A program made the translations under genes and the position numbers. A stretch of 64,000 nucleotides of DNA from UTCFX2 sp963788145 (lineage in GTDB: Bacteria > Chloroflexota > Anaerolineae > Anaerolineales > UBA4823): positions 186,001-250,000 of the forward strand of contig CAWBFQ010000003.1 of NCBI GenBank assembly GCA_963788145.1, given 5' to 3'. The notes under the pieces are model-generated. The model saw only the letters and a program-made list of their open reading frames with translations. It searched no databases and was not told the origin of the DNA. The first letter of the stretch is position 1. Each line of letters opens with the position of its first letter. Below are positions 17,757-26,480 of this stretch, one piece after another.

Positions 17757-17945
17757 ATGGTAAATACTATGACCTTCTGGGCAGCTCAAGTCCATTCAAG
17801 CGATCTGCCCCAGGATTCTAATAAGAATCATCGCATGGGCGGGCGTTTACAGAAGCCCAACCATGCAAGACGACGGCTATTCGTTTCGGTGGGTAATTTC
17901 TTGATCGATACAGGTTTTAAATTAAGCCAATATGATCAAAACTGA
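17757..17945 (+). CDS. Small basic hypothetical protein
   Basis: The 62-residue ORF starts at ATG 17757, with AAGG about 12 nt upstream (a TTG at 17745 is an alternative). It ends in RRRLFVSVGNFLIDTGFKLSQYDQN. The G-x-x-L-I-x-x-G-x-x-L pattern after an Arg-rich stretch resembles small proteins often annotated as hypothetical in Chloroflexota. It lies between the promoter and the ArsR-type regulator and is probably part of that transcript. Function unknown. Confidence 0.45.
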   Translation: MVNTMTFWAAQVHSSDLPQDSNKNHRMGGRLQKPNHARRRLFVSVGNFLIDTGFKLSQYDQN

Positions 17946-18005
17946 GCTTGTTCTGATTAGAAGTCGGTGCAGGCGAGTTCATCCGCCTTCCAAGATTAGT
18001 AAATC

Positions 18006-19086
18006 ATGCCCGGATCGCAACTGAACTGGGATAATGGCGCTGCATACGATTTATTCGTCAGCCTGGAGGTGATTTACCATCCAGCGGATTTTGATGTTCG
18101 CGGGGTTTGGGCTGCAGGTGTTCGTGCCAGATTACCAGTGCGTCACCGCAATTTGCTCGAGCAATGCCTGAGGCTGTTTCATGTACCTTTTGCCTATATC
18201 CATCGGTTGCCAGAGCCAAAAGATGGTAACACTTTTCTTTGGTCGCTGCGCCAAATACCACCAGCAGAACGATTACCGGCGTTAGCCCTGGCGGCGGAAT
18301 ACCCAAGCGAATACGAAGATATCCTCCGAAAAGTGGCCAACCAAAAGCGTTGGGATGATGATGATCATCTAGCTCTGACTTCCGTCTATCGACGCATATC
18401 CAAAATCCATGAAAAGAAACCTCCCACTCAGCAGGATATTGCATCGTTTCTGGATTGGTGGACGCACCTGGATGAATTTGGTGAACGCTATATCGAGGCG
18501 CTCAATGCGTACTACGATGTCTTCTATCATCAAGAAGAGCGCCGAATCAGGCCGATATTAGATCGAGAGCTTGCTATAGCCCGGGCAAAAGCTGAACAGA
18601 AGAACTTAATCGATCTTCTTGAAGACCTAACCCAGGGTGTCCGGTTTGAGCAATTACCATCTGAAGATCAAATTGTGCTGGCGCCGTCATTTTGGAGCAC
18701 GCCATTGGTTTATTTTGGTCAATTGGATAATGGCTCCACCATCTATTTGTTCGGCGCGCGCCCTTCAGATACATCATTGGTGCCTGGGGAAAAGGTGCCG
18801 GATGGGCTTTTGAGGGTATTGAAGGCTCTCTCGGATCCTACCCGTTTGCAAATCCTGCAATATCTCGCGGAGCAATCCATGTCTCCGACACAACTATCGA
18901 ATCGATTGAGATTACGCGTTCCAACCGTAATTCACCACCTCAAAGTGCTTCGACTGGCCGGGTTGGTAAGATCTAACCCTGGGAGAAAATGCCCAAACCA
19001 AGCATTATGCTGCTCGACCGGAGGCGGTGAGATTAGCTTATTCTACACTTGAGCGATTTCTCAACGGGGGAAAAACAGGACAGTAA
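18006..19086 (+). CDS. ArsR-type transcriptional regulator with large N-terminal domain (one frameshift)
   Basis: The N-terminal 250 residues (WDNGAAYDLFVSLEVIYHPADFDVRGVWAAGVRARLP...) form a domain found with ArsR regulators, presumably for effector binding. Residues about 272-330 are the winged helix (LKALSDPTRLQILQYLAEQSMSPTQLSNRL...VPTVIHHLKVLRLAGLV). The uncorrected frame ends at 19052 in unrelated residues. One base fewer in the GGG or AAAA run near 18981-18990 gives ENAQTKHYAARPEAVRLAYSTLERFL and a stop at 19086, the expected ArsR C-terminus. It probably represses its own promoter at 17.6 kb. Confidence 0.78.
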
Positions 19087-19174
19087 TTTGTAAAGCAGAT
19101 GGAACAACCTGGATGACTTTTTCCAGCGATATTGTTTATGATCCATATCCTTTCTTTCGTAAATTCGCGATTAA

Positions 19175-19276
19175 TGTCACTGCGAGGAACGGCCAGTCCA
19201 GGGCGCCAAGAAGCAGGGCAGCCCCTAGTAGGCAATTAAGATGGCTTCGTCGCAGAAGCGGCTCCTCGCAATGACA
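19175..19276. repeat. REP-like palindromic repeat element
   Basis: The termini TGTCACTGCGAGG (19175-19187) and CCTCGCAATGACA (19264-19276) are inverted (12 of 13 match). The interior contains GGCTTCGTCGCAGAAGCGGCTCCTCGC. This matches the general form of 'TGTCATTGCGAGG' repeats scattered between genes in many genomes. It lies between two convergent genes. No transposase is included. Confidence 0.7.
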
Positions 19277-19304
19277 TGTCGCTACGCTTGATTCGTTCAA
19301 GCTA

Positions 19305-20408
19305 TCAAGCCGGGAGCGGCAACTCGCCGTTATCGCTTTCCGGGTCAGACTTCTGCTCGTCACCTGTTTCATCTATACTGAGATCGCGATGGTTGATGCT
19401 GCGATAAGCCAGGGTCCAGGTTGATGAGATATAGGTTTCCTTCAGTCCGTTGATAAACAGACTGGGGAGAGACAAAATCAGGACGAAGAGTATCCCTCCC
19501 AGCAGAATGGCGCTGATCAGGCTGCCCGATCCAGAGACGCCTTGGCTGGCCAGATAGACTGCCAAACCCGCGCCGCCGCCCACCAAAATCCCAATAGCCA
19601 ACAGCAGCAGGACGATCGGGATCATGATGATGAAGAAGGCTATGTTGATCCCAATCAGGATCAACCACAGCAGGAAAATATCCTTGAAGTTTTTCCTGAC
19701 GAGTTGCCAGCCTTCGCCAATCGAAGCGAAAACGCCTCTTTCTGCCAATACACACTGCCTGCGGATGATTTCCATAACCAGAGCCAGTGCTGCCCCCACC
19801 AGAATGGCCAGAAAAATCGCCATGAACACCAGACCAATGGTTGCAATAATCCCGGCAATCGAAGGCTCATTGTTCGCAATTGCGCTTAGGATTACCGGCA
19901 ACACAGCGCACCCAAATAAAGCGATGAACAGGAGGACTACGGGGATTCCAATCACCCAGTCAATCAGGAATATGCGAAATGCACTACGCGACCATCCCAG
20001 TTTGAACCCGGTCCGCCAACTGACCTTCGTCCCGCTGGCTTCATGTTGGTCCACCATTCGGATCAGTGCAACCTGGCTGACATAACGCAGTACGGCAAAG
20101 ACCAGGCCTAGCAGAAGAAAAACACACAACAGGCATAAGATCAGGATGCTGATGGTCTGCCAGGCCTCCGCACTGAAGCCGGTATCGAATAAACGCTGAA
20201 ATTCCTTCATTTGTGGCTCAAGCTCTTTCAAACCAGGGATGTTGAAAGACTGATTGTGCTGCTTGGGCATTTGGATGTTACTGGTGTTTCCTTGATAACC
20301 GCTGCCGCCTCCGCCGCTGGTCATCGCCAGGATAATCCCAAAGACCCATAGGGTTTTGTAATCCCATAAGATCTTCCATGATTTTTTCAATATTTCTGAG
20401 TGGTTCAT
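19305..20408 (-). CDS. Polytopic membrane protein of the sigma-factor operon
   Basis: The 367-residue protein has a short cytoplasmic start (MNHSEILKKSWKILWDYKTLWVFGIILAMTSGGGGSGY) and about six hydrophobic segments. The pattern is RFDTGFSAEAW-like soluble loops alternating with Gly/Leu/Ile-rich helices (GILVGGGAGLAVYLASQG). It resembles membrane proteins with GlpQ-membrane-domain-like folds, but no function is known. AAAGGAG precedes the ATG. It lies 29 nt downstream of the anti-sigma gene and is likely a target or partner in the same envelope-response operon. Confidence 0.7.
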   Translation of the reverse strand: MNHSEILKKSWKILWDYKTLWVFGIILAMTSGGGGSGYQGNTSNIQMPKQHNQSFNIPGLKELEPQMKEFQRLFDTGFSAEAWQTISILILCLLCVFLLLGLVFAVLRYVSQVALIRMVDQHEASGTKVSWRTGFKLGWSRSAFRIFLIDWVIGIPVVLLFIALFGCAVLPVILSAIANNEPSIAGIIATIGLVFMAIFLAILVGAALALVMEIIRRQCVLAERGVFASIGEGWQLVRKNFKDIFLLWLILIGINIAFFIIMIPIVLLLLAIGILVGGGAGLAVYLASQGVSGSGSLISAILLGGILFVLILSLPSLFINGLKETYISSTWTLAYRSINHRDLSIDETGDEQKSDPESDNGELPLPA

Positions 20409-20437
20409 TTTTTCTCCTTTTCAATTGTCAATATTAT

Positions 20438-21037
20438 CTACACGTTTTGACGGTTGGATATCCACCAGGCTGAAAGCCATCCCAGGTACGCCAGACCCAA
20501 AGCAAAGATGGCTATGATTCCATTGAGCCAGCTCCATTCAATCAGGCTGAAATCTAAGCCAAACCGGATGAATTCCAGCGCCATTCCGGGAAGATCAATC
20601 CATGCGGAGACAATTCCAGGTTCTGAAATCAGGAATTGATCAACCCCTGGAATTAGTCCGATAATGGCGCTCACCATCTGCACCGTAAATAGAAACACCA
20701 GCCCAAAGAGCAGGATGACCGGGACCAATCGCCACACATATCTTATCCCAGAAGATATACTTGAGCTTTTTTCCTGAGAGCAATCTGTCAGTCGGGCATC
20801 CAGGCGCTCCAGGAAAGCTTCTTCGGTAAATCGGGTCTGTGCTGGCTGCCATTCGCTCAGCATAGATGACAACATCTGCTTTTCATCAATTTCACGTTGA
20901 CACTTCGTACAGGTAAAGATGTGGGATTCCACCAAGCGAGTCAAATTCTCATCCAGTTCGCCATCTAAATACGCCTCGAATAATCCTTCGGGATGCTCTA
21001 CGAAACTAGTTATACTATCCGCAGGTTGATCACTCAT
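20438..21037 (-). CDS. Anti-sigma factor with zinc-finger (zf-HC2) domain
   Basis: The 199-residue protein begins with a cytoplasmic anti-sigma domain. LFEAYLDGELDENLTRLVESHIFTCTKCQREI holds the HxxxCxxC zinc motif (His and two Cys around residues 38-45). Two membrane segments follow (about 103-127 and 171-193). It would hold the ECF sigma factor at the membrane until an envelope signal releases it. Its start overlaps the sigma-factor stop by 4 nt (ATGA), the usual coupled arrangement. Confidence 0.88.
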   Translation of the reverse strand: MSDQPADSITSFVEHPEGLFEAYLDGELDENLTRLVESHIFTCTKCQREIDEKQMLSSMLSEWQPAQTRFTEEAFLERLDARLTDCSQEKSSSISSGIRYVWRLVPVILLFGLVFLFTVQMVSAIIGLIPGVDQFLISEPGIVSAWIDLPGMALEFIRFGLDFSLIEWSWLNGIIAIFALGLAYLGWLSAWWISNRQNV

Positions 21038-21597
21038 GCTGCCTCCTGGATACTTGCAAGTCGAACTGCCAATAATTGACGGGCATAGCTTAACCGGGAC
21101 ATCACGGTCCCTTTGGGGATTTCCAGCACATCCGCAATTTCCTGATAGGATAAGCCCTGATATTCTCGCAAGATTACTACTGCCCGGCTGGCTTCGGGCA
21201 AACTCAAGACAGACTCTCTCACCTGCCTCAGACGAGAATTCTGAATGTGTTCCGCTTCTGGGTTGTAAGCATCGGATATTTGTTCCATATCATCGTAATC
21301 CTGGGTTGGTTTCTCTTGGCGCAGCGCATCTTTAGCGACATTGATGGCGATGCGGAAAAGCCAGTTTCGGAAGGAAGAGCCTGGACGCAGACATGGGATA
21401 TGCTGCCAGGCGCGAATGAAAGCTTCTTGGGCTGAATCTTCAGCTAACGCAGCGTCACCGCACATTCTATAGACAACATCAATGACAGGTAACCGATAGC
21501 AGCGAACAAGCTCGTTGAAGGCTTCGATCTCGCCGGATTGTGATCGTCTAACCCAATCCGCCTCTGTGGAAATCTTTCCATTTTGCAGTGAACCCAT
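21034..21597 (-). CDS. ECF-subfamily RNA polymerase sigma factor
   Basis: The 187-residue protein has both ECF domains. Region 2 is FNELVRCYRLPVIDVVYRMCGDAALAEDSAQEAFIRAWQHI with SFRNWLFRIAINVAKDALRQ. Region 4 is SLPEASRAVVILREYQGLSYQEIADVLEIPKGTVMSRLSYARQLLAVRL, with a clear helix-turn-helix. It directs polymerase to promoters of an envelope-stress-type regulon; the regulon cannot be told from this window. Expression with the zf-HC2 anti-sigma indicates control by protein sequestration. Confidence 0.92.
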   Translation of the reverse strand: MGSLQNGKISTEADWVRRSQSGEIEAFNELVRCYRLPVIDVVYRMCGDAALAEDSAQEAFIRAWQHIPCLRPGSSFRNWLFRIAINVAKDALRQEKPTQDYDDMEQISDAYNPEAEHIQNSRLRQVRESVLSLPEASRAVVILREYQGLSYQEIADVLEIPKGTVMSRLSYARQLLAVRLASIQEAA

Positions 21598-21749
21598 TCA
21601 CGTTCCTTCCAATATACTTAACGAAATTTAAGCGGATTCTATTCGGTCTTTCTCGTAACTGGTCTTTTTTTAACTCATTCTCTATTCAACCAGAACAGAA
21701 TGGATTATCATACGGTTTCTTCAGAATGAGATACATGAAAAGGATCAAA

Positions 21750-23015
21750 ATGACAGATCAACAATTTGAGACCATGCTGGAAAAGTATGCAGAATTGATT
21801 GTGCAAGTCGGTCTGAATCTGCGCTCGGGACAACGCTTATTGATGGTGGATGTCAGCCGGAATCACGGCATCCCGATTTCAATTGCCCCACTTGTGCGAC
21901 AGATTGCGATCAAAGCCTATCAAGCGGGAGCGCCATATGTGGATGTGATTTGGGCAGATGACCAATTGAAGCTGATTCGTTTTCAACACGCCCAACCGGA
22001 ATCATTTGAAATTTTTCCTCAGTGGCTTGCAGATGCGTTACTGACTGCGGTGAAGCGAGGTGATGCGCTATTGAATATCTCCGGCCTCAATCCGGACCTT
22101 TTGAAAGGACAGAACCCGGACCTGATGGGAAAATGGCAGAAAGTGGTGCTGACTCATATCAAGCCAGCCCAGAAATATGTTCAGCGCAACACGGTCAATT
22201 GGTGCCTGGTTGCCGCCTCCGTACCGGGTTGGGCGGCCAAAGTTTTTCCTGACCTCCCTGAAGATGAGGCGGTCTCGGAGCTTTGGGAGACCATATTCGA
22301 TATCGTCCGTCTGGATCGTCCAGATCCCATTGCTGCATGGCGTTCGCATCTTTCGGATCTGGCAAAGAGGTGTGATTATCTGAATGAGAAGCGATACACT
22401 GCCTTCCATTATCTAGCTCCGGGTACAGATTTGACCGTCGGGCTGCCTGGTTTGCATCGCTGGAAAGGTGGTCAGGTCGCCAGCGAACACGGGATCGCTT
22501 TTGTACCGAATTTACCCACCGAAGAGGTATTTACCCTGGCAGATAAAAGGCGCGTAGACGGTCACGTCAGAGCGACCAAATCGCTCGCTTATAGTGGGCA
22601 GGTGATCGAGGATTTTGAGGTCCAGTTTACTGAAGGTAAAGTGGCTGGTTACACTGCTCGCAAGGGAGAGATCGTCCTGAAGCAGCTTTTTCAAACAGAT
22701 GAAGGAGCTAGCCACCTGGGCGAGGTGGCGTTAGTGCCGCACAGTTCACCGATCTCAAAATCCCAATTGATGTTCCATCACACCCTATTAGACGAAAATG
22801 CCGCCTCGCATCTGGCTTTTGGTGCTGCTTATCCCTTTACAATGGAGGGCGGCGAAGACATGTCTAATGAAGATTTCAGCAAGGCAGGTGGCAATCACAG
22901 CCTGGCTCATGTTGATTTCATGATCGGCTGCGCCGAGATGGATATTGACGGGATTTTGGAGAATGGCATCCGTGAGCCGGTCATGCGAGATGGTGAATGG
23001 GCTTTTGATGTTTAA
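21750..23015 (+). CDS. Metalloaminopeptidase, M29 family (thermophilic aminopeptidase AmpS/PepS type)
   Basis: ATG 21750 is chosen for AAAAGGA 6 nt upstream and because homology starts at MTDQQFETMLEKYAELIV; the frame is open further upstream but not homologous. The 421-residue protein has the M29 dinuclear metal site. Metal-site Glu residues lie in LPTEEVFTLAD and SHLGEVALV; the remaining His, Tyr and Asp residues lie in LDENAASHLAFGAAYPF and NHSLAHVDFMIGCAEMDIDG. It removes N-terminal amino acids from peptides. It is upstream of the hydantoinase-A gene and close to the importer/methyltransferase operon, so it may process imported peptides (inference). Confidence 0.88.
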   Translation: MTDQQFETMLEKYAELIVQVGLNLRSGQRLLMVDVSRNHGIPISIAPLVRQIAIKAYQAGAPYVDVIWADDQLKLIRFQHAQPESFEIFPQWLADALLTAVKRGDALLNISGLNPDLLKGQNPDLMGKWQKVVLTHIKPAQKYVQRNTVNWCLVAASVPGWAAKVFPDLPEDEAVSELWETIFDIVRLDRPDPIAAWRSHLSDLAKRCDYLNEKRYTAFHYLAPGTDLTVGLPGLHRWKGGQVASEHGIAFVPNLPTEEVFTLADKRRVDGHVRATKSLAYSGQVIEDFEVQFTEGKVAGYTARKGEIVLKQLFQTDEGASHLGEVALVPHSSPISKSQLMFHHTLLDENAASHLAFGAAYPFTMEGGEDMSNEDFSKAGGNHSLAHVDFMIGCAEMDIDGILENGIREPVMRDGEWAFDV

Positions 23016-23049
23016 TTCTTATTGCTGAATAATTAGACAGCATTGTAAA

Positions 23050-25044
23050 TTGGCCAGGATGGCATTCATAGTGGATACATCGCAACTTTACCTGGGCATT
23101 GATACAGGCGGGACATTCACAGACGGGGTTTTATTTAACCCAGCCACTCGTGAAGTGACCAAAGCGGTGAAAGCGCTCACTTCGCATTCCGACCTTAAGG
23201 AATGCGTGCTTGAAGTGCTTGAACAGTTAATTCCTGATGATCCGGCCCGGATTTCACTGGTGTCGCTTTCAACCACCCTTGCGACCAACGCAGTTGCGGA
23301 GGGGAAACGTAAGCCGGTTGCCCTTCTATTGCTGGGCTATGATCCGGAGCTGGTGCATCAATTCCAATTTCAAAATCAGTTCGGCACCCCTTTTTACTTC
23401 TTCATTCAAGGGCGGCATGATTTTAATGGTGTTGAGATGGATGCGCTTGACGAAGAAAGTGTCCGTCGGGTTGGGCTGCGATATCAGGATAAAGTCGAAG
23501 CATTTGCTGTCTCTTCATATCATGGACCGGTAAACGCGGAACACGAAGAACGAGCTGGCGACATACTGAGGGATGTGAGCGGCTTGCCGGTAGTGCAAGC
23601 CCATCATCTCTCCAACGAGCTGGATTCGATCCGGCGGGCGACTACTGCCAGTTTGAACGCCTCCCTTCTTTCCAATTTGACCGATTTCATCTATGCAGTA
23701 GAGCTGACCTTGGCAAAATATGGGGTGACATGTCCGCTGATGATGGTGCGCGGCGAAGGATCGATTATGCGGGTGGATTATGCTCGCAATCGCCCGGTGG
23801 AAATGATCCACTCTGGTCCGGCCACCAGCGCAATCGGCGGTCAATATCTCTCCGGAGTCGATCATGGGTTGGTGATTGATATGGGTGGAACCACGACCGA
23901 TATCGCCCTGGTCTCCAATGGAACGATCCAGGTAGATCTTCAGGCGGCTACGATTGGATCGTATCGCACCTGCATTCGAACCATCAAAGCCCACTCAGTG
24001 GGGTTGGGAGGTGACAGCCGGATCATATTTGACCACTGGGGGAATTTGTCTGTAGGGCCGGAGCGGGTTATCCCCTTCTCTCGTTTCTGTGCTATGAACC
24101 CACAGACAAGCCCAGAAATTTACCGCTGGATTGGCGAAAACCAGGGATTGCATTATTCAGAGAAATTAGAATATTGGGTGCTGCGCCGTCTCCCGCGTTA
24201 TGCCTCCGATGATGAAAAAACGAATCAGATCATCCGTCTTTTACAAGACCGGCCCTACCCTTTCAGGGTATTACGTGAAATTGTTGGGCCGATTGCGCCG
24301 GTTTTGGTGCGAGAACTGATCGATTTAGAAATCATTGACCGTGTGGGGTTCACTCCCACCGATCTATTGCATGCTTCAGGTGAGTTGTCTTTTTGGGATG
24401 GCGAGATCGCTCGCCAAATTGTGACCATCGCGGCTAAATTATTCCATGAGTCAACCGATGTGTTGATCAGCCGGGTGCGTGAGATGATCACTAAAATTCT
24501 GGTTGCAGAAATTGTGCAATTCTTGAGTGAGCGAAAATTCTCTGAGTCATACGAAGGTATCAAAGGCGCGGCGATGGATCGATGGTTGTTTGAGCAGAGT
24601 TTTCATCATACCAGCGATCAACTTGGTTGCCGGATTTTCTTGAAGATCCCAGTAATTGGGATTGGAGCGCCGGCAAAAATTCTTTTGCCGGATGTTGCTC
24701 AAAAGCTGGGTACGGCGATCATCTTTCCGGAACATTTTGATGTGGCCAACGCGGTCGGGACCGTGGTTGGAAACATCATGATCCATCAGGAAGGGGAGGT
24801 TTTTCCATGCCTGGAGGGAAGTTCGATTGTCGGTTATTTTGCCCGAGCAGCCAATACCCAGGTGAAATTGGATCATTATGATGACGCGCTGAAGAACGCT
24901 CGAGACCGGCTGATTGAGGAAGTATCCCATGCGGCGCTCGAGGCTGGCGCGGAAAACCCGGTAGTCGAATGCGAGGAAACATATATCTGGGATGGGATGG
25001 TCCGTTTGAACGCCTGGGCTGTTGGAAAGCCGGGATTAGGCTAA
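23050..25044 (+). CDS. Hydantoinase/oxoprolinase family ATPase, HyuA-like
   Basis: The 664-residue protein has the ASKHA-type nucleotide site. LYLGIDTGGTFTDGVLF at the N-terminus is phosphate loop 1, VIDMGGTTTDIALV in the middle is the second phosphate motif, and VGLGGDSRI follows. HyuA-type proteins open cyclic amides such as hydantoins or 5-oxoproline with ATP. Some relatives act on N-methylated ring compounds such as N-methylhydantoin. The start is uncertain: TTG 23050, ATG 23059 or GTG 23071. Its 3' end overlaps the converging MttB-like gene by 9 nt. No HyuB partner is present. Confidence 0.82.
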   Translation: MARMAFIVDTSQLYLGIDTGGTFTDGVLFNPATREVTKAVKALTSHSDLKECVLEVLEQLIPDDPARISLVSLSTTLATNAVAEGKRKPVALLLLGYDPELVHQFQFQNQFGTPFYFFIQGRHDFNGVEMDALDEESVRRVGLRYQDKVEAFAVSSYHGPVNAEHEERAGDILRDVSGLPVVQAHHLSNELDSIRRATTASLNASLLSNLTDFIYAVELTLAKYGVTCPLMMVRGEGSIMRVDYARNRPVEMIHSGPATSAIGGQYLSGVDHGLVIDMGGTTTDIALVSNGTIQVDLQAATIGSYRTCIRTIKAHSVGLGGDSRIIFDHWGNLSVGPERVIPFSRFCAMNPQTSPEIYRWIGENQGLHYSEKLEYWVLRRLPRYASDDEKTNQIIRLLQDRPYPFRVLREIVGPIAPVLVRELIDLEIIDRVGFTPTDLLHASGELSFWDGEIARQIVTIAAKLFHESTDVLISRVREMITKILVAEIVQFLSERKFSESYEGIKGAAMDRWLFEQSFHHTSDQLGCRIFLKIPVIGIGAPAKILLPDVAQKLGTAIIFPEHFDVANAVGTVVGNIMIHQEGEVFPCLEGSSIVGYFARAANTQVKLDHYDDALKNARDRLIEEVSHAALEAGAENPVVECEETYIWDGMVRLNAWAVGKPGLG

Positions 25045-26469
25045 GTTTCTGTCTGCTCGGGTCAGTAGCTCGTCCAACTGCGCCTGGATAGGCTCGGCAA
25101 TGGGGTCAATTGCTGGACCATCCAGGATTGTGATAACACGTTCACGGGCGCGCTGATACATCGTTGGCGAGCCAAGATTCTTCCAGGACTCATAGGAATT
25201 AAGTGGAATCAGTCGATTGATATAGAATTCTCCGCTGCGTGGGGCATTGCGGGTATTCCTCGATTTCAAAAAATGACCTCCTGGACCCACTTGCAGAATA
25301 TCTTCGATCAGGTCTTTGCCCTTGTAACTATCCACTCCCTGAACTGTCCGTTGGCAGTAATGGGCAATTTCATTGTCAACGATTAACTGTTCCAATACCA
25401 GTAACTGGTCGCCTTCCACTTCTCCAAAACCAATGATGATGTCTGTAGCGGCGGCGGCTGGCGCAAATGTGGTGATCATCTTTTGCATCACCGCTTCAGG
25501 GCCTGGGGCGTTGGCATCTGCTGTGCAACCTGCGGAGGCGCTGGGTAATCCGTAAAAGTGAGCCATCTCTGTTATAGCCGCGCTCATCAGTCCCATTTCT
25601 GGGACGCCACCCAGATAAGCGCCAGACAGAAAATCAACCACTCCCGTGGCGCTCCCCATGATAATCGGGCGTCCAGGATGATCGAGTTGATAGACCACCA
25701 AAGAAGATAGGTTCTCTGCATTTGCCAGGCAGATATTGCCAAACAGACTTGCCGGCCCGGTCGTGCCACAGATCGGCATGGGGAGGGTGGTCACCGGCAT
25801 CTCAAATTCACCTAACGCCAGATAGGCATCTAACATTTCTCCATCATGAGAGAGTGGGGCGACCGGACAGTAAATCAAGGAGAAGGCTTTGCGCTTCTTT
25901 AACGCATCCTCGCTCCCCAGGATCATTTGCAAGCCTTCCACCAGGTAGGGGACCTGAGCAATAGAATGGAGTTCATGCTGCCCATGCTTCGAACATGCCC
26001 GAGACATAGCGAAGAACTCGTGTAATGGGCGCGATGAGGCTGGCGTATCGCTGGCGCAGGTGGGCGCCCAGGCCATCAAGCCCAGATCCAGGGTCTGGAA
26101 TATGCGCAGTGAACGCTCGATATCGAGCAGCGTTCCATAACGGCGCTTGCCCGTCTCGAAATCCAACGTAAAGGCGGCTGTCCCATCGATGCAGTAGCGG
26201 CTTTCTCCAATAGGGAGAATCTGGTCATACTGTGAGTTGCGTGCGCCAAGGACGAAAGATTTGGGTGTCGTCTGCAGGCAATCTTCGACAAGCTCAGAGG
26301 GAATGTGGGCGATTCTTTTCTCCCAATCGATTTTAGCGCCAAAGCGGTTGAGCAGAGGCAGCGCCCGCTCGCCATTAAAACGCACACCGGTTTCTTGCAA
26401 TATGCGCAGACTGACCTGGTGCACTTTTTCGCGTTCGGCTGTGGATAGCACTTGAAGGTTAAGTCTCAT
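25036..26469 (-). CDS. MttB-family (COG5598) methylamine/betaine corrinoid methyltransferase, copy 1
   Basis: The 477-residue protein belongs to the trimethylamine methyltransferase family. It moves a methyl group from a quaternary or tertiary amine to a cognate corrinoid protein. Family marks are REKVHQVSLRILQETGVRF at the N-terminus, PVTTLPMPICGTTGPASLFGN in the middle and VGPGGHFLKSRNTR near the C-terminus. The frame has no TAG, so it is the pyrrolysine-free type, as in the glycine-betaine enzyme MtgB; the real substrate is unknown. GGAG lies 8 nt before the ATG. It is the last gene of the operon, 11 nt after copy 2. Confidence 0.85.
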   Translation of the reverse strand: MRLNLQVLSTAEREKVHQVSLRILQETGVRFNGERALPLLNRFGAKIDWEKRIAHIPSELVEDCLQTTPKSFVLGARNSQYDQILPIGESRYCIDGTAAFTLDFETGKRRYGTLLDIERSLRIFQTLDLGLMAWAPTCASDTPASSRPLHEFFAMSRACSKHGQHELHSIAQVPYLVEGLQMILGSEDALKKRKAFSLIYCPVAPLSHDGEMLDAYLALGEFEMPVTTLPMPICGTTGPASLFGNICLANAENLSSLVVYQLDHPGRPIIMGSATGVVDFLSGAYLGGVPEMGLMSAAITEMAHFYGLPSASAGCTADANAPGPEAVMQKMITTFAPAAAATDIIIGFGEVEGDQLLVLEQLIVDNEIAHYCQRTVQGVDSYKGKDLIEDILQVGPGGHFLKSRNTRNAPRSGEFYINRLIPLNSYESWKNLGSPTMYQRARERVITILDGPAIDPIAEPIQAQLDELLTRADRNLA

Positions 26470-26480
26470 CAGGTGATCTC

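Noticed and set aside
21588..21749. N-terminal extension of the M29 aminopeptidase
   Set aside because: The frame is open but the residues are not like the family, overlap the divergent sigma-factor start and lack a ribosome site. The start at 21750 has one.
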